DNA of 8,371 nucleotides. Origin: an uncultured Spirochaetaceae bacterium (GTDB lineage: Bacteria; Spirochaetota; Spirochaetia; Treponematales; Treponemataceae). The DNA lies in NCBI GenBank assembly GCA_937875245.1, contig CALNCH010000327.1, positions 1-8,371 on the forward strand, written 5' to 3'. Made by a program: the position numbers and the translations under genes. Below, in pieces: positions 1 to 5,739 of this stretch (positions are counted from its first letter, which is position 1; each line of letters starts with the position of its first letter). The notes beneath the pieces were generated by a model. That model saw only the letters and a list, made by a program, of their open reading frames with translations. It did no database searches and had not been told where the DNA came from.

Positions 1-699
1 ACCACCAGTGTTTTTTCCGATAAAAGTTGCAACACCTGCAAAAAGAGATAAGTGCATTCCAGACAGTGCTAAAATATGAGCAAGTCCAGCATTTTTAAAA
101 TTTTCAGAAACTTGTGAATTGGTATATTCTCCGGAACCAGAAAGCAAAGCCAGCAGTAGTCCCCCGCAATCTCCCCAATTAAAAAGTAGTCTTTTGAAAG
201 ATAACCGCATTAAGGCTCTTATTTTACTTCCAGTGTTTTTCCAACCACTTTGACTACTTTTTGAGACTATAAAAAATGGCTGGTTTAGTGAATCTATTTT
301 TTGGGGTGGAAGATAGGATACAGAAGCTTGAATAAGAGCACCTTGTTCTAATAACAAGTTTTCTTTTTCTTTTGATGCACTATACAATTTTCCAGGATAT
401 AAAGCTTCAACTTCATTGGCTTTAACCAATAATTGAACTAGACCCTTAGCAGAAAAAGTACTGCCATCTTTTCCTTTCGCATATGAAACAGAACAAGGTA
501 CTTTGTAATAAAACCCAGAACTGGTTTTAACAGGATTACCTGCTACCCAACCAGTAATTTCTGTTGTTTTGTCTGGTAATAATAAACATTGATACAAATT
601 ACGATCGACAGGCTGCACAATAGTAGTGAGTAACAAAAAAATAATTATTATTGCAGCCCATTCAACAGGATAAAGATAAGAAAATAATTTTTTTACCAC
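1..699 (-). CDS. comEC: ComEC/Rec2-type DNA uptake channel protein, N-terminal 233 residues (cut by left edge)
   Basis: ComEC forms the inner-membrane channel through which single-stranded transforming DNA enters the cytoplasm. My translation gives one open frame from a GTG at 699-697 to the window edge, 233 codons. A short cytoplasmic start (VVKKLFSYLYP) is followed by a membrane segment at about residues 14-27. Residues 30-150 are a soluble region resembling the DUF4131/OB-like N-terminal domain. After it comes the competence-domain signature: LLLALLSGSGEY, then AGLAHILALSGMH with ALSGMH at residues 211-216, the hallmark of the family. The GTG is preferred because a TAA in the same frame lies directly before it (702-700) and because it overlaps the stop of the upstream gene (693-695). 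No clear Shine-Dalgarno is seen, so translational coupling is likely. The channel core and any metallo-beta-lactamase domain lie outside the window. Family assignment is firm. Whether the cell is actually competent is not shown. Confidence 0.9.
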   Translation of the reverse strand, partial: MVKKLFSYLYPVEWAAIIIIFLLLTTIVQPVDRNLYQCLLLPDKTTEITGWVAGNPVKTSSGFYYKVPCSVSYAKGKDGSTFSAKGLVQLLVKANEVEALYPGKLYSASKEKENLLLEQGALIQASVSYLPPQKIDSLNQPFFIVSKSSQSGWKNTGSKIRALMRLSFKRLLFNWGDCGGLLLALLSGSGEYTNSQVSENFKNAGLAHILALSGMHLSLFAGVATFIGKNTGG

Positions 700-1334
700 T
701 TAAGACGTGCCAAGGAGTCCCTAGCAGCAGTAACGATTACCTCTGAATAATCAAGATAGGTAGTATACAATAAGTTATCGAAAGCCACTTTGTTTCCAAG
801 GCCCCCCAGATTTTTTATAACAGCGGACACTACCGGACCACTGTAAGAACCTGTTTCTTCGAATTTCTTATTGAGCTCACCTAAATAAGTTGATAAATAA
901 CTTCCGGCTTCCAAAGAAGCAAGCCGGGTAAAGGCAGTTATAATTTCTACAAACTCATTTTCGGTAAACAAACCAAGATTAAATTCTTGTTTTGCTAATG
1001 TAAAAAAATCTACCAGTAGCGCCGATGATCGAGTCCACTGTATTTTATCTAATTCTCTAAGAGCTTGTAGTTGTAAGCTTATCATTTCTGAATCTACGGA
1101 AGAAACATCACTTACAGTAGTTATTGCACTTGATAATGCTTTTTCAGAGATTTCAGCTTTAAAAAAATCAGATTTTTTTGTACTGTCCAAAACCAGTTGT
1201 AATGCTTTTCGTTTTTCAACAATTGTACCATTATTTAATACAGATAATATTTGCTTTTCATAATCTTCGGATAAAGCATCTAATGCATTTTGTGCCTGTT
1301 CCCTGATACCCTCATCGTCAACATAAACTCTCAT
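693..1334 (-). CDS. C-terminal part of a split exported alpha-solenoid (HEAT-like) protein
   Basis: This is a 213-codon frame of mostly amphipathic helices with no enzyme motif. The stretch near the end, NKVAFDNLLYTTYLDYSEV followed by AARDSLARLKW, has the helix-turn-helix spacing and conserved A/L pattern of HEAT or armadillo-like repeats. The beginning (VDDEGIREQAQNALDALSED) looks like the middle of such a repeat. There is no signal peptide. The apparent ATG (1334-1332) lies inside the second-read arm of a 105-nt palindrome and has only a weak GAGAAG upstream. Residues 1-3 (MRV) are encoded by palindrome sequence, so this is probably not a real initiation site. Removing bases 1326-1371 joins TAT at 1325 in frame to the preceding solenoid fragment. 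The stop overlaps the comEC start. From memory, Treponema pallidum Tp0483, reported to bind fibronectin, has about the length of the rejoined protein. That homology is untested here. Confidence 0.65.
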   Translation of the reverse strand: MRVYVDDEGIREQAQNALDALSEDYEKQILSVLNNGTIVEKRKALQLVLDSTKKSDFFKAEISEKALSSAITTVSDVSSVDSEMISLQLQALRELDKIQWTRSSALLVDFFTLAKQEFNLGLFTENEFVEIITAFTRLASLEAGSYLSTYLGELNKKFEETGSYSGPVVSAVIKNLGGLGNKVAFDNLLYTTYLDYSEVIVTAARDSLARLKW

Positions 1335-1887
1335 TGTTAGGTACTTCTCTTAATACGGTAACAATTCTTAAAAATACAATATTATTAAGAATTGTTACCG
1401 TATTAAGAGAAGTACCTAACAATGAGAGTTGAGTTTCTGGATTATTTTGTAGTAAGGAGGAAACAAATTCATTAACTAAAGTACTTACGTTTTCAGAATC
1501 TTTACCTAATACTGCAAAAGAAGTAAGAATAGAACGTTTAATATCTTCATTTTCAGAAAGAACAAAAAGCTCTTCTAGTAGCTGTAAAGATTTTTTCCCT
1601 TCAGTAGAAATGCATTTTAATGCAGAGGTTGAAGCTAGTTTTAAAAAATCTGGTTCATCAGACAGGAGATAATAATTTGTATTAACAAATTCTAAACTAT
1701 CAATGAAAATATGTGATATATTCTCATCATTTACTGAAATATCAGTAATTAATTTGTTTTTTTCCCATAAAGAACTCATTACAAATTGTTTTTTTATTGT
1801 ATCGTAAGTATTTGTATTTTCAGCAAATACAGAAAAGGCTAGTAATAAATAAAGGCTTAATCCAATTATTTTATATGTTATTTTCAT
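1318..1887 (-). CDS. N-terminal part of the split alpha-solenoid protein, with signal peptide
   Basis: The frame encodes 189 residues from the ATG at 1887. That start is chosen over an in-frame ATG at 1938 for two reasons: GAGGA (1893-1897) sits 5 nt upstream, and it begins a canonical type I signal peptide. The peptide starts MKITYKIIGL, has a hydrophobic core to about residue 19 and a likely cut after SVFA (residue 22). No lipobox cysteine is seen, so the product should be periplasmic or surface-directed. Residues 30-165 are helical with repeat-like character, for example LLEELFVLSENEDIKRSILT, consistent with HEAT-like solenoids. The last 17 residues (LRIVTVLREVPNNESLC) are encoded by the inverted copy of the gene's own sequence and are probably spurious. 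Deleting 1326-1371 gives residues 1-172 from this part followed by 210 residues from 1325-696, 382 in total. I recognise no specific function. Confidence 0.65.
   Translation of the reverse strand: MKITYKIIGLSLYLLLAFSVFAENTNTYDTIKKQFVMSSLWEKNKLITDISVNDENISHIFIDSLEFVNTNYYLLSDEPDFLKLASTSALKCISTEGKKSLQLLEELFVLSENEDIKRSILTSFAVLGKDSENVSTLVNEFVSSLLQNNPETQLSLLGTSLNTVTILNNIVFLRIVTVLREVPNNESLC
1326..1430. repeat. 105-nt near-perfect palindrome, 46-bp identical inverted arms, inside a gene
   Basis: Left arm 1326-1371 is the exact reverse complement of right arm 1385-1430, 46 of 46 bases checked. The 13-nt centre (1372-1384) is itself nearly self-complementary. 1372/1384 is an A/A mismatch, 1373-1376 (aata) pairs with 1380-1383 (tatt), and 1377-1379 (caa) is the loop. 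The match stops at 1325/1431. Both arms lie in coding sequence: the right arm fits the solenoid frame, while the left arm shifts that frame and creates a premature stop at 1318. No T-run follows on either strand, so it is not a typical terminator. No transposase or target duplication is seen. Confidence 0.97.
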
Positions 1888-1990
1888 TATGTTCCTCAAC
1901 TTCTTGTAATTCTTCCAACTCTGGAGGAATCTCTGCATCTTTATCTGCTTCAGCCATAGCTGTAATTATATCTATTTCTTCTTGTGGCAT
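1871..1990 (-). pseudogene. Frame-shifted acidic C-terminal tail of the PilZ gene (39 codons)
   Basis: Just after the PilZ frame breaks off, another minus-strand frame runs from 1990 to a TAA at 1871. It encodes MPQEEIDIITAMAEADKDAE and continues with an acidic end rich in E and ending HNENNI. In-frame codons before the ATG read QEFKSVP after a TAA. There is no Shine-Dalgarno at a usable distance, so independent translation is unlikely. Its stop overlaps the solenoid start at 1887 by 17 nt, the arrangement expected for the natural 3' end of the upstream gene in a coupled operon. I infer that it was once the C-terminus of the PilZ protein and that a small deletion or indel between about 1990 and 2015 separated the two. 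A real tiny gene is less likely. Confidence 0.5.
1893..1897 (-). promoter_or_regulatory. Ribosome binding site deciding the solenoid start
   Basis: GAGGA on the minus strand, 5 nt before the ATG at 1887. It supports that start over the in-frame ATG at 1938 and puts the signal peptide at the N-terminus. Confidence 0.7.
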
Positions 1991-2898
1991 CGGGACTGAT
2001 TTAAACTCTTGTTATACTCTACTGCTTTAACAACTCCAAACATAAGTATGTTACTAGTATCCAAAATAAATTGCAATTTCATTTGAAGTCCAGGACGCCC
2101 CTGCCCTCCAATGCGAACTAAAGCACCATCTTCGGAAATATCTTCAATAAGGCATTTATACCCTGGCTCTGTTTCCAATACTCTCAAATCAACTGATTCG
2201 GAATTTACAATGTAAATACTCCCATACACAGAACACTCACATCGTACCGATTTTCTTTTTTGTGTTCGTACTAAATTTTCTGAGTGGGCCAGATATAGAA
2301 CAGAAGTACTGTTATAAACAGCACTGTCTCTAACGGTAGAATCGAAAACATAACTAGCATCGCCGTAGCGTCGAAAATAGATATTAACGTCTTTGCCAAT
2401 CCATTCAGAGCCTTTTAGTAAAACCATTTTGGATTGTACAGGCATACTGATAATTAATTCCCGACCATTACCTAAAATAGTTGCAGAAAAAACTCCGTGG
2501 CCTTTTAAAACGATACGAATTCGTTGTCCAGGTTCTAGTCCTTTTGTGGTTTTTAAGCTTTTATTATTTTTGGGATCTAATTCTACTTTTGTACGATATT
2601 TATATAAACGTTCTAAAAAAATTTGAGTTTCTTTGGAGTTTTCTTTTCCCTTAATTCGGGCTGTTTTGATAATAGTAGCAATACTGCGATTTAGTGCCGG
2701 TACAGACCAAAATAAGGAGTAAGGTTCTTCCATCCCTACGTCATTTGCCAACTTCCATAACAAACCAATTTCTTTAATTTTAAAACCAGAATCTAATCCT
2801 GTTGCGTAAAACTTAATTATCGGTGAACACAAGTACAGTATTCGAAGAATAACAATGAGAATTACTAGTATTATCAATGCAGGCAAAACAGTGTACAC
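1972..2898 (-). CDS. Membrane-anchored YcgR-like PilZ-domain c-di-GMP receptor (C-terminus probably frameshifted)
   Basis: PilZ proteins bind cyclic di-GMP and pass the signal to motility, envelope or export machinery. The 308-residue frame starts at GTG (2898-2896), with GAGGG 5 nt upstream. Residues 4-24 form one membrane anchor. Residues 35-115 are a helical linker. About 120-205 form a YcgR-N-like beta barrel, beginning PGQRIRIVLKGHGVF. The PilZ domain follows. Its c-di-GMP motifs are both present: RKSVR at 215-219 (RxxxR) and DISEDG at 253-258 (D/NxSxxG). The domain continues to FGVVKAVEYNKSLNQS, a family-like last strand, then ends abruptly in RCHKKK and a stop. PilZ proteins usually continue after this strand. 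A sequence-compatible acidic tail sits in another frame immediately downstream (1990-1871), so a frameshift is likely. The c-di-GMP site itself is intact. It is first gene of the operon with the solenoid protein and comEC. Confidence 0.9.
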   Translation of the reverse strand: MYTVLPALIILVILIVILRILYLCSPIIKFYATGLDSGFKIKEIGLLWKLANDVGMEEPYSLFWSVPALNRSIATIIKTARIKGKENSKETQIFLERLYKYRTKVELDPKNNKSLKTTKGLEPGQRIRIVLKGHGVFSATILGNGRELIISMPVQSKMVLLKGSEWIGKDVNIYFRRYGDASYVFDSTVRDSAVYNSTSVLYLAHSENLVRTQKRKSVRCECSVYGSIYIVNSESVDLRVLETEPGYKCLIEDISEDGALVRIGGQGRPGLQMKLQFILDTSNILMFGVVKAVEYNKSLNQSRCHKKK

Positions 2899-2920
2899 TA
2901 TATCCCTCTAATGTTATATT
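2892..2920 (+). promoter_or_regulatory. Possible sigma-70 promoter for the CPBP gene
   Basis: TGTACA (2892-2897, 4 of 6 to TTGACA), a 17-bp spacer, then TATATT (2915-2920). Predicted initiation near 2927 would leave only a few bases before the ATG at 2930. That fits the lack of a Shine-Dalgarno there. The -35 overlaps the first codons of the divergent PilZ gene. Confidence 0.35.
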
Positions 2921-2929
2921 AACATAAGT

Positions 2930-3595
2930 ATGACAAAATTGCAGTATCCTATAGATAAAATTCTAGATTATTTAACCATTCTTCTGTTTTTCTGTATTCC
3001 ACCTCTTTTTACTACTCAGATTCAAAAAACACAAATCTCACTTGAGTTTTCTGCTATGAGTATTTTGTTGTATAGTGCCTTAATTGTATTTATTTTATGG
3101 TGCATTGATCTAAAAAAATACCCACAAACCTTTGTTTTTTCAAAAGCTAATCTATATTTATGTCTCTTACTCTATATAAATATGTTTTTTTGGAATGGAA
3201 TCGGTGGTAAATTAGGTGTTGAATCAAATCAATCTCTGTTACTACCAACATCCCTTAGTGGATGGCTTTCCTGTATAATTGGCACCATTGTTTTTGCAAG
3301 TTTTGAAGAAATTTTATATCGTTTTTTTTTACCAGTTAGAACAAAAGAACTACTTCATCTAGTGTGTAATAAAGAAAAAATTGTTACTTTTTTAAGTGAA
3401 GGTATTCCCCTACTTTTGTTCACTTTTGCTCATAGATATTTAGGTTTATTCCCCTTATTAAACAGTCTCTTTGCAGGTATTTTACTTCGCTATTTTTATA
3501 CAAAAAATAAATCAATTTTTTGGAATTCTATCATTCATTCTTTGTACAATTTTTCAATTTATTTCATTACATTTTATGGGGTATTATGCAAATAA
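2930..3595 (+). CDS. CPBP family (CAAX/Abi-like) intramembrane metalloprotease
   Basis: The 221-residue protein has about six to seven membrane segments, for example LTILLFFCIPPLF at 15-27, ILLYSALIVFILW at 45-57 and the hydrophobic stretch at 73-90. The catalytic motifs of the CPBP family are all visible in order: EEILYR (E126, E127, R131), FTFAH (F164, H168) and HSLYN (H203, N207). Members act within the membrane as Rce1-like glutamate proteases; in bacteria, targets include signal peptides and bacteriocin-related peptides, and many have no known substrate. Nothing here names its substrate. The ATG at 2930 has no recognisable Shine-Dalgarno, and an in-frame stop lies at 2909-2911. The gene diverges from the PilZ operon with a 31-bp gap, and its last 29 bp overlap the 3' end of thiamine pyrophosphokinase. 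It is phenylalanine- and tyrosine-rich, as expected for a membrane protein from AT-rich DNA. Confidence 0.88.
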   Translation: MTKLQYPIDKILDYLTILLFFCIPPLFTTQIQKTQISLEFSAMSILLYSALIVFILWCIDLKKYPQTFVFSKANLYLCLLLYINMFFWNGIGGKLGVESNQSLLLPTSLSGWLSCIIGTIVFASFEEILYRFFLPVRTKELLHLVCNKEKIVTFLSEGIPLLLFTFAHRYLGLFPLLNSLFAGILLRYFYTKNKSIFWNSIIHSLYNFSIYFITFYGVLCK

Positions 3596-4247
3596 AACTG
3601 CCTTTTGAAACTTGAATAAGAGCTTTTTTTTGTTCCTCTAAATACGTAGTAGTAATTCTATTACTTAAGCTATATTCCCCCTTATTCCACTGTACTTTCT
3701 CTAAAGGCCATTCTAATCCTTGAGATTCTATTTCATATTCACCCTTATCTTCTGGAACATGAAACACAGATATTTGGTTTGCAGCCATCCGTCCTCTATC
3801 AATTTGGAGGCGAGAATGGGTAGACTTAGCTGACAAAAAAAAAGTAGTTTGTTCTTTTCCAATCCAATAAGTAGGTGCTAAAGGAGTTTGAAATAATTTC
3901 TGAATAGCAAATAAGTGATCAAGTCTCCCTCCGTCTCCACCTACCAATGTAAGATAATCAGGATTATGTTTTGTTGCTTCCATAAGGGCAATTTCTGTAT
4001 CAGTATAATCCTTATCCCGAGGCCAGGTTTTTATTCGATCTTTTGACATACTTTCAAGAACAGATAAAGAACTTACACTGTCCATATCCCCAACTAATAA
4101 ATCTGGTGTATATCCTAAAGATAAAGCGGTGTTATAGCCTGAATCAGCTGCGATACAAAAAGTAGGTAATGAAGTGTCCTGCAAAAATGTATTTAAAACT
4201 GATTTAGGAGGATATAAACCCCCTGTAAAAACTACTACATGACCCAT
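3567..4247 (-). CDS. thiN: Thiamine pyrophosphokinase (thiamine diphosphokinase)
   Basis: The enzyme transfers a pyrophosphate from ATP to thiamine to make thiamine diphosphate, the salvage route for the cofactor; it is cytosolic. At 226 residues the length is normal for the family. Substrate and metal-binding motifs occur in the expected order: AADSG (33-37), PDLLVGDMDS (48-57), DKDYTDTEIAL (78-88) and GGDGGRLDH (103-111). The C-terminal thiamine-binding beta domain carries YSLSNRI near 192-198. The ATG at 4247 is the first in the frame and gives the usual MGHVVVFTGG start. An AAGGA (4260-4264) lies 12 nt upstream, rather far. No thiamine biosynthesis gene lies next to it, so use of imported thiamine is plausible but not shown. 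Its start faces the nucleotidyltransferase gene across a palindrome at 4266-4292 that could control both. Its end overlaps the CPBP gene tail to tail. Confidence 0.94.
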   Translation of the reverse strand: MGHVVVFTGGLYPPKSVLNTFLQDTSLPTFCIAADSGYNTALSLGYTPDLLVGDMDSVSSLSVLESMSKDRIKTWPRDKDYTDTEIALMEATKHNPDYLTLVGGDGGRLDHLFAIQKLFQTPLAPTYWIGKEQTTFFLSAKSTHSRLQIDRGRMAANQISVFHVPEDKGEYEIESQGLEWPLEKVQWNKGEYSLSNRITTTYLEEQKKALIQVSKGSFICIIPHKM

Positions 4248-4265
4248 ATAGATTTTTCATCCTTT

Positions 4266-4292
4266 TTCATAGTATAGTCACTATACTATGAA
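4266..4292. promoter_or_regulatory. 27-bp perfect palindrome in the divergent thiN/cca promoter region
   Basis: 13-bp arms around a single central C at 4279; every pair from 4266/4292 inward matches. It fills most of the 40-bp gap and covers the ATG (4288-4290) of the plus-strand gene. Each half holds -10-like hexamers: TATAGT at 4273-4278 on plus and TATACT at 4276-4271 on minus. It could be an operator for a dimeric regulator, or an RNA hairpin hiding the start codon. No regulator is identified. Confidence 0.6.
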
Positions 4293-5730
4293 GACCATAA
4301 AAATTCCTACAGAATTACAAAAAATGAACAACTTTTTTAAGAATAAAGGTTTTGAAGCCTTTTTAGTTGGGGGTGCAGTTCGTGACATGATTCGTGGAAA
4401 AGAAGCTTCTGATTGGGATATTGCCACTAATGCTTCTCCAAAAGAAGTTACTAGTATTTTTAATAAGGTAATTCCAACTGGTATTGAACATGGTACCGTT
4501 ACTGTAATTTTTATGGGACATCATATAGAAGTTACGACCTATAGAACTGAAACCGATTATTCTGATGGTCGCCATCCCGATAAAGTAACCTATGCTGCCA
4601 CTATCGAAAAAGATTTATCTCGTCGAGACTTTACCATGAATGCTCTGGCAGCAAATTTAGATACAGGGATGATAGTAGATCCTTTTAATGGTCAAAAAGA
4701 TATTAAGAAAAAGATAATTCGGACGGTAGGTAATCCTTTAGAACGATTTTCAGAAGACGGACTTCGTCCTATTAGAGCTATTCGATTTGCTAGTCAACTA
4801 GGATATGCTATCGAAAAAAATACCTTAGATGCTATTTCACAAACAATTGAAATTACAAAAAAGATATCTATTGAGCGTTTTCGAGATGAGTTTCTTAAGA
4901 TTATTTCTTCAGATAACTCACTTCTTGGACTACAATTATTGGAACAAACCGGAGAATTAGCCTTTTTTATACCAGAACTGACCTCTTGTCGTAATGTTGT
5001 GCAAGCAGACAACCGTGGTTTTCATAAATTTGATGTATTGGATCATCTTTTTTACAGTTGTAATGGAGCTAGAAAAAATAGCATAGAACCTTTCATTGTA
5101 CCGCTGGCAGCCTTATTTCATGACATTGGAAAACCTTCTGTTCGTAAAGTAGAAACTGATGGATTAGGAAATACCATTTATACTTTTTTTAATCATGAAA
5201 AAGCTTCTAGTAAAATAGCTTCTCAAGTTTTTGACAGATTAAAACTTCCTAAAGCCACTAATAAATATGTGTGTCATTTGATTGAACAGCATATGTTTCA
5301 TTATGAAAGCAATTGGACCGATGCTGCAATTAGACGATTTTTGGTTCGAATTACCCCTGCTCCCGGCTTACTCCCCCTAGAAGTGGAAAATCCATTAAAC
5401 CAGACATTAAAAGATTTGTTTGACTTACGCATTGCGGATGTAACCGGTATGACCGGAATGCCCTCTTTACTCTCAAAAGGACCTTGGAGTCAAAACTTAC
5501 TGGAATTTAAGGACAGAATTGATACAATACTAGCTCAAGAAAATGCCCTAGGACTAAAAAATTTAGATATTACAGGAAAAGATTTAATTGCAAATGGTAT
5601 TCCTAGTGGAAAAGCCATTGGAAATATTTTACAGGAATTGTTAGAAACGGTTTTAGAAGATCCTAGAACAAATAAAAAAGAGCAATTATTACAAATTGCT
5701 CTTCACATTTGGGAATCAAAACAGTTTTAA
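4288..5730 (+). CDS. cca: CCA tRNA nucleotidyltransferase / poly(A) polymerase family protein with HD domain
   Basis: This class II nucleotidyltransferase family builds or repairs the 3'-CCA end of tRNA using CTP and ATP. Some members are poly(A) polymerases. The 480-residue protein opens with the family's IPTELQKMNNFFKNKG helix, then FLVGGAVRDM (25-34) and the metal-binding pair D42/D44 in SDWDIAT. RRDFTMNA at 112-119 is the base-selecting region, followed by EDGLRPIRAIRFASQLGY (156-173) and the neck segment ERFRDEFLKI (196-205). An HD phosphohydrolase-type domain follows with H246, H253, FHDIGKP (277-283) and H303. The conserved C-terminal segment DITGKDLIANGIPSGKAIG (427-445) closes the protein. 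Motif completeness suggests an active enzyme. CCA-adding versus poly(A) activity cannot be settled by eye, but CCA addition is the better guess. The start ATG lies inside a palindrome and lacks a Shine-Dalgarno. A second ATG at 4324 would cut into the family's N-terminal helix. Confidence 0.93.
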   Translation: MKTIKIPTELQKMNNFFKNKGFEAFLVGGAVRDMIRGKEASDWDIATNASPKEVTSIFNKVIPTGIEHGTVTVIFMGHHIEVTTYRTETDYSDGRHPDKVTYAATIEKDLSRRDFTMNALAANLDTGMIVDPFNGQKDIKKKIIRTVGNPLERFSEDGLRPIRAIRFASQLGYAIEKNTLDAISQTIEITKKISIERFRDEFLKIISSDNSLLGLQLLEQTGELAFFIPELTSCRNVVQADNRGFHKFDVLDHLFYSCNGARKNSIEPFIVPLAALFHDIGKPSVRKVETDGLGNTIYTFFNHEKASSKIASQVFDRLKLPKATNKYVCHLIEQHMFHYESNWTDAAIRRFLVRITPAPGLLPLEVENPLNQTLKDLFDLRIADVTGMTGMPSLLSKGPWSQNLLEFKDRIDTILAQENALGLKNLDITGKDLIANGIPSGKAIGNILQELLETVLEDPRTNKKEQLLQIALHIWESKQF

Positions 5731-5739
5731 GTACCTGTC

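Noticed and set aside
1326..1430. Rho-independent terminator, invertible switch, attachment site or retron-like RNA
   Set aside because: No T-run follows the hairpin on either strand. The arms flank only 13 bp, so inversion would change almost nothing. There is no recombinase or reverse transcriptase nearby, and one arm fits the surrounding coding frame while the other breaks it.
1888..1938. Earlier in-frame ATG at 1938 as the solenoid start
   Set aside because: It would put 17 charged residues before a clear signal peptide and lacks a good ribosome binding site. The ATG at 1887 has GAGGA at the right distance.
1797..2030. Plus-strand frame of 77 codons
   Set aside because: Low-complexity serine/isoleucine-rich translation antisense to the solenoid and PilZ genes, with no ribosome binding site.
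2393..2626. Plus-strand frame of 77 codons inside the PilZ gene
   Set aside because: Antisense to the conserved PilZ-N region, with no recognisable motifs.
4363..4575. Minus-strand frame inside cca
   Set aside because: Antisense to the catalytic VGGAVRD and DWD region, whose conservation explains the sequence.
4794..5012. Second minus-strand frame inside cca
   Set aside because: Antisense to the neck region of cca, with no independent support.
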